DNA of 14,785 nucleotides from an uncultured Pseudomonadota bacterium (GCA_903904275.1 CAIVBX010000005.1:1-14785); one strand, 5' to 3'; shown: positions 6,809-14,785, counted from the stretch's first letter. Numbers and translations: made by a program. The notes: generated by a model from the sequence alone, not told the origin.

Positions 6809-8110
6809 CTATTCTTTTACGCTAATTTTTTCGTGGCGCAAAAGACCTATCACCAAAAAAATGGCTGGCAATCCGATTACTGAGGCATACAGAAAAAAGT
6901 TTCTGTAACCAAAATGGTCAACAATGACACCAGAAAAACCACCTAAAAATTGGGCTGGAAATGTCATTAATGAACTAAAAAGCGCGTATTGCGTTGCGGT
7001 ATAATCGCTTCGTGCCAAACCTGACAAATACGCAATAAAAACCGAAGTCGCAAATCCACCACTTAAATTATCTGCACTAATCACACCTGCAAGTAAAACC
7101 AAATCAGGTTTTGTATTTGCCAACACCGCAAATAACAAATTGGTACTCGCTGCCGTTATCGCACCAATCAATAACGGACGCATCACACCATATCGTGCAA
7201 CAAAAACACCACCTAATGCCGCACCTGCAATGGTCATAAAAAAACCAAAAATTTTTGTAATTTCAGCAATTTCTGTTTTTTTGAATCCCAAATCCAAATA
7301 AAACGGATTCGCCATCACCCCCATCGTAATGTCGCTCATTTTATAAATTGCAATCAACAATAAAATCAACCAGCCCAAACGTCCTTGTCGTGTAAAAAAA
7401 TCCGTAAACGGATGAATAATCGCATCCTGAAATTTCATTAAAAATGTTGTGTTTGACCGCGTTTTGACTGAGTTTTCAACGGTTGGTGCATTTAAAAATA
7501 ACGTTGTTATCACACCAAAACTCATCGTTGCCGCCATGACAAAATAGGCAATTTTCCAATCGAAAAATTCAGCTATATAAAACGAACCTGCTCCCGCAAC
7601 TAGCAATGCTAATCGATAACCTAAAACATACATTGCCGCCATCGCGCCTTGTAAATCGGTGCTAGATAATTCAATCCGAAACGCATCAATACTGACATCT
7701 TGCGTGGCAGAACAAAATGCGACAAATGTCGCGCAAAATGCAATCGTGGTTAATTGTGTATGCGTATCAACACTCGCCATGCCAATCAATCCCGCGATAA
7801 TGCCAAATTGTGCAACCAACATCCAACTTCGACGTTGTCCTAAAAAGCGCGTCAAAATCGGCAAATAGACTTTATCCACAACAGGCGACCATAAAATTTT
7901 TATTGAATAGGTCGCACTTACCCAACTAAAAAAACCAATCACGCTACGTTCAATTCCCTCATCACGCAACCATGCCGAAAGCGTCGAAAAAATCAGTAAA
8001 TATGGCAAGCCTGCTGAAAATCCCAATGCAATCATACTTAATACTTGCGGCTGGATATAAACCGCAAACGCCGTGCGCCAATTTTTAGAGGAAAAACGTG
8101 TATTATTCAT
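6809..8110 (-). CDS. ampG: AmpG-like muropeptide permease (major facilitator superfamily)
   Basis: AmpG imports GlcNAc-anhydroMurNAc peptides across the inner membrane for peptidoglycan recycling and, in some species, for beta-lactamase induction signalling. The 433-residue protein is hydrophobic throughout, with about 12 predicted membrane helices. It carries AmpG hallmarks: GFSAGLPYLLIFSTLSAWLR (30-49), IGFFSWVSATYSIKILWSPVVD (58-79, shown here in outline), FCSATQDVSIDAFRIEL (132-148) and MYVLGYRLALLVAG (160-173). It is shorter than the 14-helix E. coli AmpG (about 490 residues), as many homologues are. Its ATG overlaps the TGA of the upstream GGDEF-EAL gene (ATGA, 8110-8107), so the two are transcribed together and probably translationally coupled. 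It converges with the CZB gene, leaving only 10 bp between the stops. Substrate is inferred from the family; no ampD, ampR or beta-lactamase gene is in view. Confidence 0.85.
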   Translation of the reverse strand: MNNTRFSSKNWRTAFAVYIQPQVLSMIALGFSAGLPYLLIFSTLSAWLRDEGIERSVIGFFSWVSATYSIKILWSPVVDKVYLPILTRFLGQRRSWMLVAQFGIIAGLIGMASVDTHTQLTTIAFCATFVAFCSATQDVSIDAFRIELSSTDLQGAMAAMYVLGYRLALLVAGAGSFYIAEFFDWKIAYFVMAATMSFGVITTLFLNAPTVENSVKTRSNTTFLMKFQDAIIHPFTDFFTRQGRLGWLILLLIAIYKMSDITMGVMANPFYLDLGFKKTEIAEITKIFGFFMTIAGAALGGVFVARYGVMRPLLIGAITAASTNLLFAVLANTKPDLVLLAGVISADNLSGGFATSVFIAYLSGLARSDYTATQYALFSSLMTFPAQFLGGFSGVIVDHFGYRNFFLYASVIGLPAIFLVIGLLRHEKISVKE

Positions 8111-11100
8111 GAAAGTAATTGCTCAAATTCGTGCAATGGAATCGGTTTACTAAAAAAATAACCTTGATAAACATTACAATCATGTAATTTCAAAAAGTCG
8201 CGTTGCGTTTCGGTTTCAACGCCTTCTGCAATCACATCGATGTCAAGATTTCGTGTCATGCCAATAATTGTTTGAACAATAATGGCATCGGATGGTTTTT
8301 GTCCCATATTACGAATAAAGGCTTGGTCAATTTTAAGTTGATTAAGCGGCAATTTTGTTAAATACGATAACGACGAATAACCTGTGCCAAAATCATCCAT
8401 TGAAAAACAAATCCCTAATTTTCGTAATTTCACCATTTTGTCAATTGTGACTTCGACATTGTCGAGTAATAAACTTTCAGTCAATTCAATTTTTAATCGA
8501 TTTGGTGTAATGCCGCTATTTTCCACTAATTTTTGGATTTGATTAACAAAATTGGGCTGTTGAAATTGTTTTGAACTGACATTCACAGCAAGTTGCAAAT
8601 GAGCAGTTGTTGGTTGATTTTCCCAGCTTTTAATTTGAGCGCACGCCATTTCTAAAACCCATTGTCCGATTGGTAAAATTAAGCCAGTTTCTTCTGCTAA
8701 AGGAATAAAAACGTTTGGCGAAATCAAGCCTTTTTCAGGATGATTCCAACGAATTAAAACTTCTGCGCCGACAATTTTTTCGCAATTCACTTGTGATTGG
8801 TAATACAAAACAAATTCTTGTTCACGAATTGCACGATTTAAATCTTTTTCCAAATCAACTCGCGCATTGATTTTCTGTTGCATTTTCGGATTATAAAAAC
8901 TTAACGCATTTCGCCCCGTTGCTTTTGATTGATACATTGCAATATCAGCTTGTTTTAAAAGTTCGTCAGTCGATTCTTCTAAACCATTGAACATCGTAAT
9001 TCCAATGCTAGGAGTGATGTGATAATCGTGAATATCAAGTTGATAATTTTGATTCAACGTTGACAAAACTTTTTCACCAAATACTTCGGCTTGTCTAGCA
9101 GCTTTAAATTCTTGTTGACTCAAATCTTCAATCATTACAATAAATTCATCGCCACCTAAACGTGCTACGGTGTCACAACTTCGCACACAAAGGTTCAAAC
9201 GTTCAGCAACTTGTTTCAATAATAAATCGCCAATATCGTGTCCCAATGTGTCATTGAGATTTTTAAAATTATCTAAATCAATAAATAACAACGCGCTATA
9301 TCGTTTATGGCGTTTACACATTGCTGAAGCAATTTTTAAACGGTCTTGCAACAATCGGCGATTAGGTAAATTCGTTAAAAAATCGTAAAAAGCCGATTTT
9401 TCAATTTCTTTTTCAGATTGTTTTCGTTCGCTAATATCGAAAATGAAACCATCCAAGAAAGCAGGTTCTCCATTTTGGTCTAACACGATGCAACCGCGTT
9501 CATGCACCCAATGAATTTCACCATTTCGATGAATAATTCGATATTCCAACATAAAATCCAGATGCAATTCTTCTTCATTAAATTCTGCATTCACATAATC
9601 GACATCCTCCAAATGAATAATGCTTGTGTACTCACGAACCGCATTTTGAATAAAATCGCTCGCAGGATAACCTGACAATTCTTCTATTGAGTCGCTAACA
9701 AATAATATCGTCCAATTTGCATCTAACGTGCAACGATAGGTCACTCCTGGGATGTTTGTCACTAATGCTTCAAATTGATCACGACTTTCTTTAATTTGAA
9801 TTTGTTGAATTTCAATGTCATTCGCCATTTCATCAAACGCTTTCGCCGTCTGAGAAATTTCATCATTACCTGGTAATTGCTTTGCAATGCGAAGACTGTG
9901 ATTTTGAGAATAGCTACTAATGTTGTCAGTTAATGCTTTAATTCGATTAGTAATCATTTTTCCCGTCATCGTAAAAACCAAGAAACCATTTAAAATACAA
10001 ACAAACAAAATCATGGCTAATAAGTTTAAAAACAATTCCTGCGTTGAAGCCATAATTTCAGAAACAGGGACACATAAATAATAACGCCATCCCAAAGGCT
10101 CTAAAATCATGCCAATGGCAATATAACGTTGGTTATGTAATATCAAGTTATCGGTTAACAATCGGGGAATTTCCGTCAGTGTTTTCTCAAATAAAGCGAT
10201 TAAAGCGGTTTCCTTTTCAAAATTAGGTTTTACTATTTTGACTGAACTTTCAATTTCTTTTTGCCACGCACCAGCCAAAATAAAATTATCTTGTTGATCA
10301 ATTAAAAAATGTTCCGCACCTGCATACATTTGTTCCGATTTGAACATGAATTCAAGTACCGCTGTTAATTCAATATCCTCGCCTAAACTACCAATCCATT
10401 GATTATTAAAATAAAGTGGATAAATTGCACCTATCATCCACAATTTAGAAACAGGGTCAAATAACGGCGGTGTAAAACGAAAAAGACGGTTTGGATTTAA
10501 TTTAGGTGTTGTATAAGTTATCCAAGGTGTTTGCGTATAATCATTATTCACAGACAAATCAAAAACAAAATGGTCAAAAACTTTATCGAAAATCACTTCG
10601 CTACGATAAGGCGATAAATACCAAACATTTTCTAAATTTCGACTTGATGATGCACCAAAAATATCCATGATTTTTTTAATGCGTAAATGTTGAATTTTTT
10701 GAATGTCACTTTCATTTGAATTCGGTGGCAAAAAAATCCCCGCTTCTTCTTTTCCATTAAACGTTTCTTTTCGATTTCGCCAAACGCCATCAGCATTTTT
10801 TTCAACAATTTGATGAAATGAGTCAATTTCGCTTTTTTGAATTGGGCGATTTAATTCAATTTGCAATACTTTTTCTAAACTTTTAAGTTTAATTTCAGGT
10901 TCCGAAAAGCGTTTTGACGCAACAGTCGTAAATTTTGTCGTGATTTTTTCTAATGTAATCGCTTCATTTGCTAACACTTTTCGCTGTACAAGGTTGTAAA
11001 TTAGTGTTGTACCAAGTACCGCACTCAACAAAATTCCACTAATTACAATAAATACCATTTTTTGACGGATATTCATAAATCGTTTCTTGAATTTGTAAAT

Positions 11101-11136
11101 CGACGAAGTGTTTTTCACTATAATTGTTAATTCCAT
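8107..11136 (-). CDS. Membrane sensor with dCache-like, HAMP, PAS, GGDEF and EAL domains (dual c-di-GMP enzyme)
   Basis: This 1009-residue protein should make or degrade c-di-GMP at the inner membrane in response to a periplasmic signal. Domain order: TM1 (about 26-48); a periplasmic dCache-like sensor of about 320 residues (WITYTTPKLNPN and the iGSLGEDIEL-type strand near 249-257); TM2 (about 369-391); HAMP (about 392-445); PAS (about 452-575) with the PAC-like tail DGFIFDISERK; GGDEF (about 585-750); EAL (about 765-1005). The cyclase motif GGDEF (661-665) is intact, with an RSCD inhibitory site (652-655) five residues upstream. The EAL half has EVL for EAL (792-794) and retains Asn852, Glu884, Asp914-Asp915 (MDDFGTGYSS), Lys935, Glu971 and Gln991, so phosphodiesterase activity is expected. 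Two starts are plausible. Met1 at 11136 leaves a 20-residue basic leader; Met21 at 11076 begins MNIRQKMVFIV right before TM1 and has an AAGAAA upstream. The second may be the true one. It is coupled to the ampG-like gene downstream. Confidence 0.9.
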   Translation of the reverse strand: MELTIIVKNTSSIYKFKKRFMNIRQKMVFIVISGILLSAVLGTTLIYNLVQRKVLANEAITLEKITTKFTTVASKRFSEPEIKLKSLEKVLQIELNRPIQKSEIDSFHQIVEKNADGVWRNRKETFNGKEEAGIFLPPNSNESDIQKIQHLRIKKIMDIFGASSSRNLENVWYLSPYRSEVIFDKVFDHFVFDLSVNNDYTQTPWITYTTPKLNPNRLFRFTPPLFDPVSKLWMIGAIYPLYFNNQWIGSLGEDIELTAVLEFMFKSEQMYAGAEHFLIDQQDNFILAGAWQKEIESSVKIVKPNFEKETALIALFEKTLTEIPRLLTDNLILHNQRYIAIGMILEPLGWRYYLCVPVSEIMASTQELFLNLLAMILFVCILNGFLVFTMTGKMITNRIKALTDNISSYSQNHSLRIAKQLPGNDEISQTAKAFDEMANDIEIQQIQIKESRDQFEALVTNIPGVTYRCTLDANWTILFVSDSIEELSGYPASDFIQNAVREYTSIIHLEDVDYVNAEFNEEELHLDFMLEYRIIHRNGEIHWVHERGCIVLDQNGEPAFLDGFIFDISERKQSEKEIEKSAFYDFLTNLPNRRLLQDRLKIASAMCKRHKRYSALLFIDLDNFKNLNDTLGHDIGDLLLKQVAERLNLCVRSCDTVARLGGDEFIVMIEDLSQQEFKAARQAEVFGEKVLSTLNQNYQLDIHDYHITPSIGITMFNGLEESTDELLKQADIAMYQSKATGRNALSFYNPKMQQKINARVDLEKDLNRAIREQEFVLYYQSQVNCEKIVGAEVLIRWNHPEKGLISPNVFIPLAEETGLILPIGQWVLEMACAQIKSWENQPTTAHLQLAVNVSSKQFQQPNFVNQIQKLVENSGITPNRLKIELTESLLLDNVEVTIDKMVKLRKLGICFSMDDFGTGYSSLSYLTKLPLNQLKIDQAFIRNMGQKPSDAIIVQTIIGMTRNLDIDVIAEGVETETQRDFLKLHDCNVYQGYFFSKPIPLHEFEQLLS

Positions 11137-11173
11137 TTAACAGTAAAACTATCCATAAAGTAAAAATTATCAC

Positions 11174-11812
11174 ATGAAAACCTATCAACACGATTTTATT
11201 CGTTACGCGCTCGATTGTGGCGTATTGAAATTTGGTGAATTTGAACTGAAATCAGGACGAATTAGCCCTTATTTTTTTAACACCGGCTTATTTAACACAG
11301 GCGCACAACTGCAAAAATTAGGGCAATTTTATGCACAAGCCTTAATTGAATCGGGAATTGAAATCGACATTTTTTATGGTCCTGCTTACAAAGGCATTCC
11401 GTTAGCTGTTGCAACCGCAATGGCGTATTCTGACTTAACAAAAACAGATATACCATTTGCATTTAATCGCAAAGAAGCAAAAGACCATGGCGAAGGTGGA
11501 TTATTAGTTGGTTCGCCATTAAATGGGCGCGTACTTATCATTGATGACGTAATTACGGCAGGAACATCTGTACGTGAATCGGTTGAAATTATACGCAATG
11601 CAAATGCGACACCTGCGGGCGTTTTAATTGCATTGGATAGACAAGAAAAAGGACTTGGTAACACATCTGCAATTCAAGAAGTCACGGAACGTTTTGGATT
11701 GCCTGTTACTGCCATTATTAGTTTGTGCCATATTATTGACTATCTCAAAACGACTGGCGAAACTGAAAATTTAACCGCAATTGAAACGTATCGACATCGT
11801 TACGGCATTTAA
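11174..11812 (+). CDS. pyrE: Orotate phosphoribosyltransferase
   Basis: PyrE joins orotate to PRPP to form OMP in pyrimidine synthesis. The 212-residue length is typical of the gammaproteobacterial form. Visible features are Lys26 in FELKSGRISPYFFN (loop contacting PRPP and orotate), the mobile catalytic loop FNRKEAKDHGEGG (97-109, with Lys100, Lys103 and His105) and the PRPP-binding motif VLIIDDVITAGTS (120-132). The start is set by the conserved MKTYQHDFI opening. The gene is alone on this strand: divergent from the GGDEF-EAL gene, with only 37 bp between the starts, and followed 10 bp after its stop by a strong hairpin terminator. The short divergent gap means its promoter must lie partly inside the 5' end of the neighbour. 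Confidence 0.98.
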   Translation: MKTYQHDFIRYALDCGVLKFGEFELKSGRISPYFFNTGLFNTGAQLQKLGQFYAQALIESGIEIDIFYGPAYKGIPLAVATAMAYSDLTKTDIPFAFNRKEAKDHGEGGLLVGSPLNGRVLIIDDVITAGTSVRESVEIIRNANATPAGVLIALDRQEKGLGNTSAIQEVTERFGLPVTAIISLCHIIDYLKTTGETENLTAIETYRHRYGI

Positions 11813-11822
11813 TTTGTGCCAC

Positions 11823-11860
11823 AAAAAAGCCCAATTCGTTTAAATGAATTGGGCTTTTTT
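11823..11860. terminator. Bidirectional intrinsic terminator between pyrE and motB
   Basis: A perfect 15-bp inverted repeat is present: AAAAAAGCCCAATTC (11823-11837) and GAATTGGGCTTTTTT (11846-11860), with an 8-base loop. The GC-containing core GCCC/GGGC is flanked by an A-run on one side and a T-run on the other, so it can terminate transcripts from either strand. It sits 10 bp after the pyrE stop and 15 bp from the motB stop on the opposite strand, exactly where a shared terminator for two convergent units is expected. Confidence 0.93.
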
Positions 11861-11875
11861 ATGCTAAAAAACAAT

Positions 11876-12748
11876 TTATTCTGCGCTACTACCTTGCAAA
11901 ATTTGTTGTTCGGTTTTCTTATTCATTACCAAAATCGAAATACGGCGATTGATTGGGTCAAGCGGGTCAGTCTTTGAATTGTATGGCACACTAGAAGACA
12001 TCCCAATGACACGCAATACTTTTTCTTCTGTCAAACCACCTTCTACCAATTCAAATCGGGCGGCATTTGCTCTGTCGCTCGATAATTCCCAATTTGTATA
12101 ACCTTTTTGATTTGCTGGAAAAGGTCTTGCATCGGTATGACCATTTAAACTGACTTTGTTTGGCAATTCGTTAATAACAGGCGCAAGTGCATGTAAAATA
12201 ATACGAACATGTGGTTCAGTTTGTGCGCTCGCCAACTTATACATAGGACGATTTTGGTCATCAACCAATAAAATTCGCAAACCTTCAGGTGTGATTTCGA
12301 GTTTTATTTGGTCTTTAAATTCGTTTAATTCAGGTGTTTCATTGATTTTTGCTTCGAGTTTCTCTTTCAATGATTCCAATTTTACTTTTTCGATTTCTTC
12401 CGCTTTTTTCTCAATTTCTTCAGGCGAAATTTCATTTTCTGCGTCAGTTGTCCCCGTTTTTATCTGACCTTCGTCACTTGAAATCATGTCAGAACCACCA
12501 CCCTCAATAACGGACGTACGTTCACCTGTCGATTTACCACCATCCATCGACACGCGATAAGGATCCGCAAAAAATTCTGCAATCCCTTTGCGTGTCGTTT
12601 CGTCAGTTGAACCCAGTAGCCACATTAACAGGAAGAACGCCATCATCGCGGTCACGAAATCCGCATAAGCTAACTTCCACGCGCCACCATGATGTGCGTG
12701 ACCGCCTTTTTTAATCTTTTTAATGATAATGGGTTGTTGTTCTGCCAT
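11876..12748 (-). CDS. motB: Flagellar stator protein MotB
   Basis: MotB pairs with MotA to form the ion channel that drives the flagellar motor and anchors it to peptidoglycan. In 290 residues: a basic cytoplasmic N-terminus (IIIKKIKKGGHAHHGG), one transmembrane helix (about 26-45), a plug/linker region (about 50-145) that includes a Glu/Lys-rich helix, and a C-terminal OmpA-like peptidoglycan-binding domain. The essential ion-carrying aspartate is Asp30 in LAYADFVTAMMAFFLLMWLL. The OmpA-like motifs are NGHTDARPF (202-210), NWELSSDRANAAR (219-231) and NRRI (267-270). The helix resembles proton-type MotB rather than sodium-type PomB, so proton drive is likely (inference). It begins 8 bp after the motA stop. 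An AAAGGG ribosome-binding sequence overlaps the end of motA, indicating one operon. Confidence 0.97.
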   Translation of the reverse strand: MAEQQPIIIKKIKKGGHAHHGGAWKLAYADFVTAMMAFFLLMWLLGSTDETTRKGIAEFFADPYRVSMDGGKSTGERTSVIEGGGSDMISSDEGQIKTGTTDAENEISPEEIEKKAEEIEKVKLESLKEKLEAKINETPELNEFKDQIKLEITPEGLRILLVDDQNRPMYKLASAQTEPHVRIILHALAPVINELPNKVSLNGHTDARPFPANQKGYTNWELSSDRANAARFELVEGGLTEEKVLRVIGMSSSVPYNSKTDPLDPINRRISILVMNKKTEQQILQGSSAE

Positions 12749-12756
12749 GGCTGCGA

Positions 12757-13608
12757 TTACCCTTTATTGCTGCGTAATAAATCATCCAATTCTTTAAAAC
12801 TCGGACGTTTGTCAGTTGAAATCATAGCTCGCATATACTCAGCAGTCATGGCAGGAGAGATGCCTTTTGCGGTACATAACAAGCCTTTTTGAGCGCATTT
12901 AAAAACGTTTCCTGTCATTTCTGCCCGAGTTGCCATTAACGCGCCAACAGGTCCAATGAATCCGTATGCCAACAAAATACCGATAAATGTTCCGACCAAT
13001 GCCGCTGCAATAGCTCTACCCATAACGTTCGGTGGTGCGCCAACTAATTCCATCGTATGAACAACACCCATAACCGCTGCTACGATACCGAATGCAGGCA
13101 ATCCGTCAGCCATCGTTTGAATAACACGAACTGGAGCGTGTTCATCTTCATGATGTGTTTCCATTGTTTGATCCATTAACTCTTCAAGTTGATGAACTTC
13201 AACCCCTGTCACAATTAAACGCAAATTGTCACAAATGAAATCAAGTAAGTGATGATCGCCCGTTATTTTTTCGGTAAAAATCGCAGGATTACTTTCAGGG
13301 TTTTCAATCAACTCTTCTAATGACAACAAACCTTCTTTACGCGTTTTGTTCGTCAACATATAAAAACACATGAGCAATTCGAGATAAAATTCTTTACTGT
13401 AAGGTTCAGGTTTTATCGTTGCTGTGGCTTTTGAAATGGATTCTTTTACTAATGATAACGGGTTAGCGACGATTAATGCACCAACCGCTGCACCGACAAT
13501 AATAATATATTCAAAAGGTTGGAATAAAATGGCTGGATGACCGCCGCCGCCAATATAGCCGCCCATTAACGCGCTACAAACTAATACATATCCAATAATA
13601 ACTAACAT
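12757..13608 (-). CDS. motA: Flagellar stator protein MotA (E. coli-type)
   Basis: MotA surrounds MotB in the inner membrane and applies torque to the rotor protein FliG. The 283-residue protein has the four-helix MotA plan: TM1 (1-20), TM2 (about 33-50), a large cytoplasmic loop (about 51-165), and TM3 and TM4 (about 170-190 and 200-222). The FliG-contacting charges Arg90 and Glu98 (NKTRKEGLLSLEEL) fall at the same numbers as in E. coli MotA. The prolines needed for torque are Pro171 (DGLPAFGIVAAVMGVVH) and Pro220 (GFIGPVGALMATRAE), corresponding to E. coli Pro173 and Pro222. A GAGAAAA purine run precedes the ATG. It is the first gene of the motA-motB operon and is divergent from the GAF/HD-GYP gene across a 265-bp gap. 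Confidence 0.97.
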   Translation of the reverse strand: MLVIIGYVLVCSALMGGYIGGGGHPAILFQPFEYIIIVGAAVGALIVANPLSLVKESISKATATIKPEPYSKEFYLELLMCFYMLTNKTRKEGLLSLEELIENPESNPAIFTEKITGDHHLLDFICDNLRLIVTGVEVHQLEELMDQTMETHHEDEHAPVRVIQTMADGLPAFGIVAAVMGVVHTMELVGAPPNVMGRAIAAALVGTFIGILLAYGFIGPVGALMATRAEMTGNVFKCAQKGLLCTAKGISPAMTAEYMRAMISTDKRPSFKELDDLLRSNKG

Positions 13609-13704
13609 TGTTTTCTCGTGTGCTGTGTTTAAAATAACTACGCGCTATTAAATAAGCAAAATAGCTGCCATCGTGAAATCATTTATAAAATTAAATTTCA
13701 CTCT

Positions 13705-13779
13705 TAATCGGCAGCAAAACAGTTTTTTAAAAAATTATACTGTGAATTCGCCTAATGACGTAATGATAACTGCCGATTT
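13705..13779. promoter_or_regulatory. Inverted GCCGAT-type motifs in the motA / HD-GYP intergenic region; candidate flagellar-sigma or operator sites
   Basis: The 265-bp divergent gap (13609-13873) contains AATCGGCAG (13706-13714) and its inverted copy CTGCCGATT (13770-13778). Read toward motA, 13712-13705 gives GCCGATTA, 7 of 8 bases of the FliA (sigma-28) -10 consensus GCCGATAA. Read toward the HD-GYP gene, 13772-13779 gives GCCGATTT (6 of 8), with TAATGACG exactly 11 bases upstream (13753-13760; 4 of 8 to TAAAGTTT). The -35 match on the motA side is poor. So these may be weak sigma-28 promoters, or a regulator's paired operator. The rest of the gap is AT-rich with no further clear signal. 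Confidence 0.35.
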
Positions 13780-13873
13780 AGCTGTTATTGTTTATGTAAA
13801 ATATAGACTTACAATGCTACTATTTAAGTTAAGGAAGAATTTTTTAATTCACTTTTTGAAACGCAAAAACATC

Positions 13874-14785
13874 ATGACAAAAACGGCTAAATTTGATTAC
13901 GAACATTATTTGGAAATGAAACATATTATTAGCCAATTTGAGAAATTGACCGATATTGGTATTTCCTTGTCTTCCGAACATAAAACAACAGAGTTGTTAG
14001 AAAAAATTTTAGTTGGTGCGATTTCATTAACAAATTCTGATGGAGGTACGATTTACATTGTGCATGAAGACAATACTATTAAAAGCGCAATTATTCATTC
14101 CAAAAGTTTAAATATCCATTTAAAAGACCATCATGATGATGCGATGATTTCGGTGGCGTTATATGTCGAAAATGGTGAACCTAATTTAAAAAATGTTGTT
14201 AGTTATTCTTACCACAAAGATATAACACTAAATATCGAAAATGCTTATGACAGCAACATTTTTGATTTTAGTGGCACAAAATTATTTGATGAAAAAAACG
14301 GCTATCGTTCGATCTCATTTCTCACAGTTCCTTTAAAAAATCATGAATTTGAAACAGTGGGAATGTTACAACTGATTAACGCCTTGGATTCTAAAACAAA
14401 TGCGGTCATACCTTTTGATTCTATCGCACAACGTTTTTGTGAATCGTTGGCATCAGAAGCCGCTACGGCATTGACAAAACAACAATTGATTATCAATTTA
14501 GAGCAAATGTTTGAATCGATGATTATGTTGATTGCAAATGCTCTTGATGAAAAATCACCTTATAACGGTGGACATTGCCGACGTGTACCTGAATTAACAA
14601 TGATGATTGCCGAAGCCGCACACAATACAAAAGAAGGTTATTTAAAAAATTTCTCTCTCAGCGATGCGGATCGTTATGAATTACGAATTGCGGGACTTTT
14701 ACATGATTGTGGAAAGATTACTACTCCTGAATATGTTGTTGATAAAGCGACTAAATTAGAAACTATTTTTGACCGCATTCATTTA
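13874..14785 (+). CDS. GAF domain plus HD-GYP phosphodiesterase, N-terminal 304 residues (runs off right edge)
   Basis: HD-GYP proteins hydrolyse c-di-GMP with a bi- or trinuclear metal centre. The visible 304 residues are soluble: a short leader, a GAF-type sensor domain (about 30-200; LLEKILVGAISLTNSDGGTI, then later TVPLKN and VGMLQLINALD), a linking helix (about 200-225) and the start of the HD domain. The catalytic start is clear: DEKSPYNGGHCRRVPEL (225-241, His234) and AGLLHDCGKITTPEYVVDKA (273-292, the HD pair at 277-278 and Lys281). The GYP loop lies beyond the window. ATG 13874 is used because the GAF domain follows at a normal distance. An in-frame upstream ATG at 13814 would add a basic, hydrophobic 20-residue leader. 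Neither has a good Shine-Dalgarno sequence at ideal spacing; AAGGAAG at 13831-13837 lies between them. It is divergent from motA, hinting at a role in motility control. Confidence 0.9.
   Translation, partial: MTKTAKFDYEHYLEMKHIISQFEKLTDIGISLSSEHKTTELLEKILVGAISLTNSDGGTIYIVHEDNTIKSAIIHSKSLNIHLKDHHDDAMISVALYVENGEPNLKNVVSYSYHKDITLNIENAYDSNIFDFSGTKLFDEKNGYRSISFLTVPLKNHEFETVGMLQLINALDSKTNAVIPFDSIAQRFCESLASEAATALTKQQLIINLEQMFESMIMLIANALDEKSPYNGGHCRRVPELTMMIAEAAHNTKEGYLKNFSLSDADRYELRIAGLLHDCGKITTPEYVVDKATKLETIFDRIHL

Noticed and set aside
6814..6844. Possible hairpin CTTTTACGC / GCGCAAAAG near the convergent ends of the CZB and ampG-like genes
   Set aside because: The stem has an internal mismatch, a 13-base loop and no following T-run on either strand, and it lies inside the ampG-like coding end, so it is not a convincing terminator.
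12156..12467. 103-codon open frame on the plus strand within motB
   Set aside because: It is antisense to motB; the Ser/Phe-rich product is the usual shadow of a Glu/Lys-rich coding region.
13681..13740. Sigma-70 promoter for motA in the AT-rich stretch
   Set aside because: Several TATAAT-like words occur, but none has a good -35 at 16-18 bases; in such AT-rich DNA these matches are expected by chance.

Overview
The window reads as chromosomal DNA of an AT-rich gammaproteobacterium that is motile and probably pilated. The evidence is the pilQ-aroK-aroB-damX gene order typical of Gammaproteobacteria, the Escherichia-type MotA/MotB stator pair, and many closely related housekeeping proteins. 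The exact lineage cannot be fixed from sequence alone. A low-GC sulfur oxidiser of the Thiotrichales type or a methylotroph would fit, but this is only a guess. No rRNA, tRNA, CRISPR array, insertion sequence or phage gene was seen.

Layout. Bases 1-~101 encode the last ~33 residues of a CheW-like chemotaxis coupling protein. They stop abruptly and are followed, in another frame, by the C-terminal ~510 residues of the type IV pilus secretin PilQ, which lacks its signal peptide and AMIN domains. This join looks like an assembly or amplification chimera, or a real rearrangement. A tightly packed plus-strand operon follows: pilQ-aroK-aroB-damX-hemE and then a DgcZ-like protein with an N-terminal zinc-binding CZB domain and a degenerate GGDEF domain. 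The minus strand from 11136 down to 6809 holds a large dCache-HAMP-PAS-GGDEF-EAL protein whose stop codon overlaps the start of an AmpG-like muropeptide transporter. pyrE is divergent from that pair and ends in a strong hairpin terminator, which it shares with the convergent motA-motB operon (minus strand, 13608-11876). Divergent from motA, a GAF/HD-GYP protein runs off the right edge.

Theme. Apart from biosynthesis (shikimate, haem, pyrimidine), the window is rich in surface motility and c-di-GMP genes. It has a pilus secretin, a flagellar stator, a chemotaxis fragment, a dual GGDEF/EAL enzyme, an HD-GYP phosphodiesterase, and a CZB-GGDEF protein that has lost the cyclase signature but kept the RxxD inhibitory site. 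The last is the most interesting gene: it looks like a zinc-responsive c-di-GMP receptor derived from a diguanylate cyclase.
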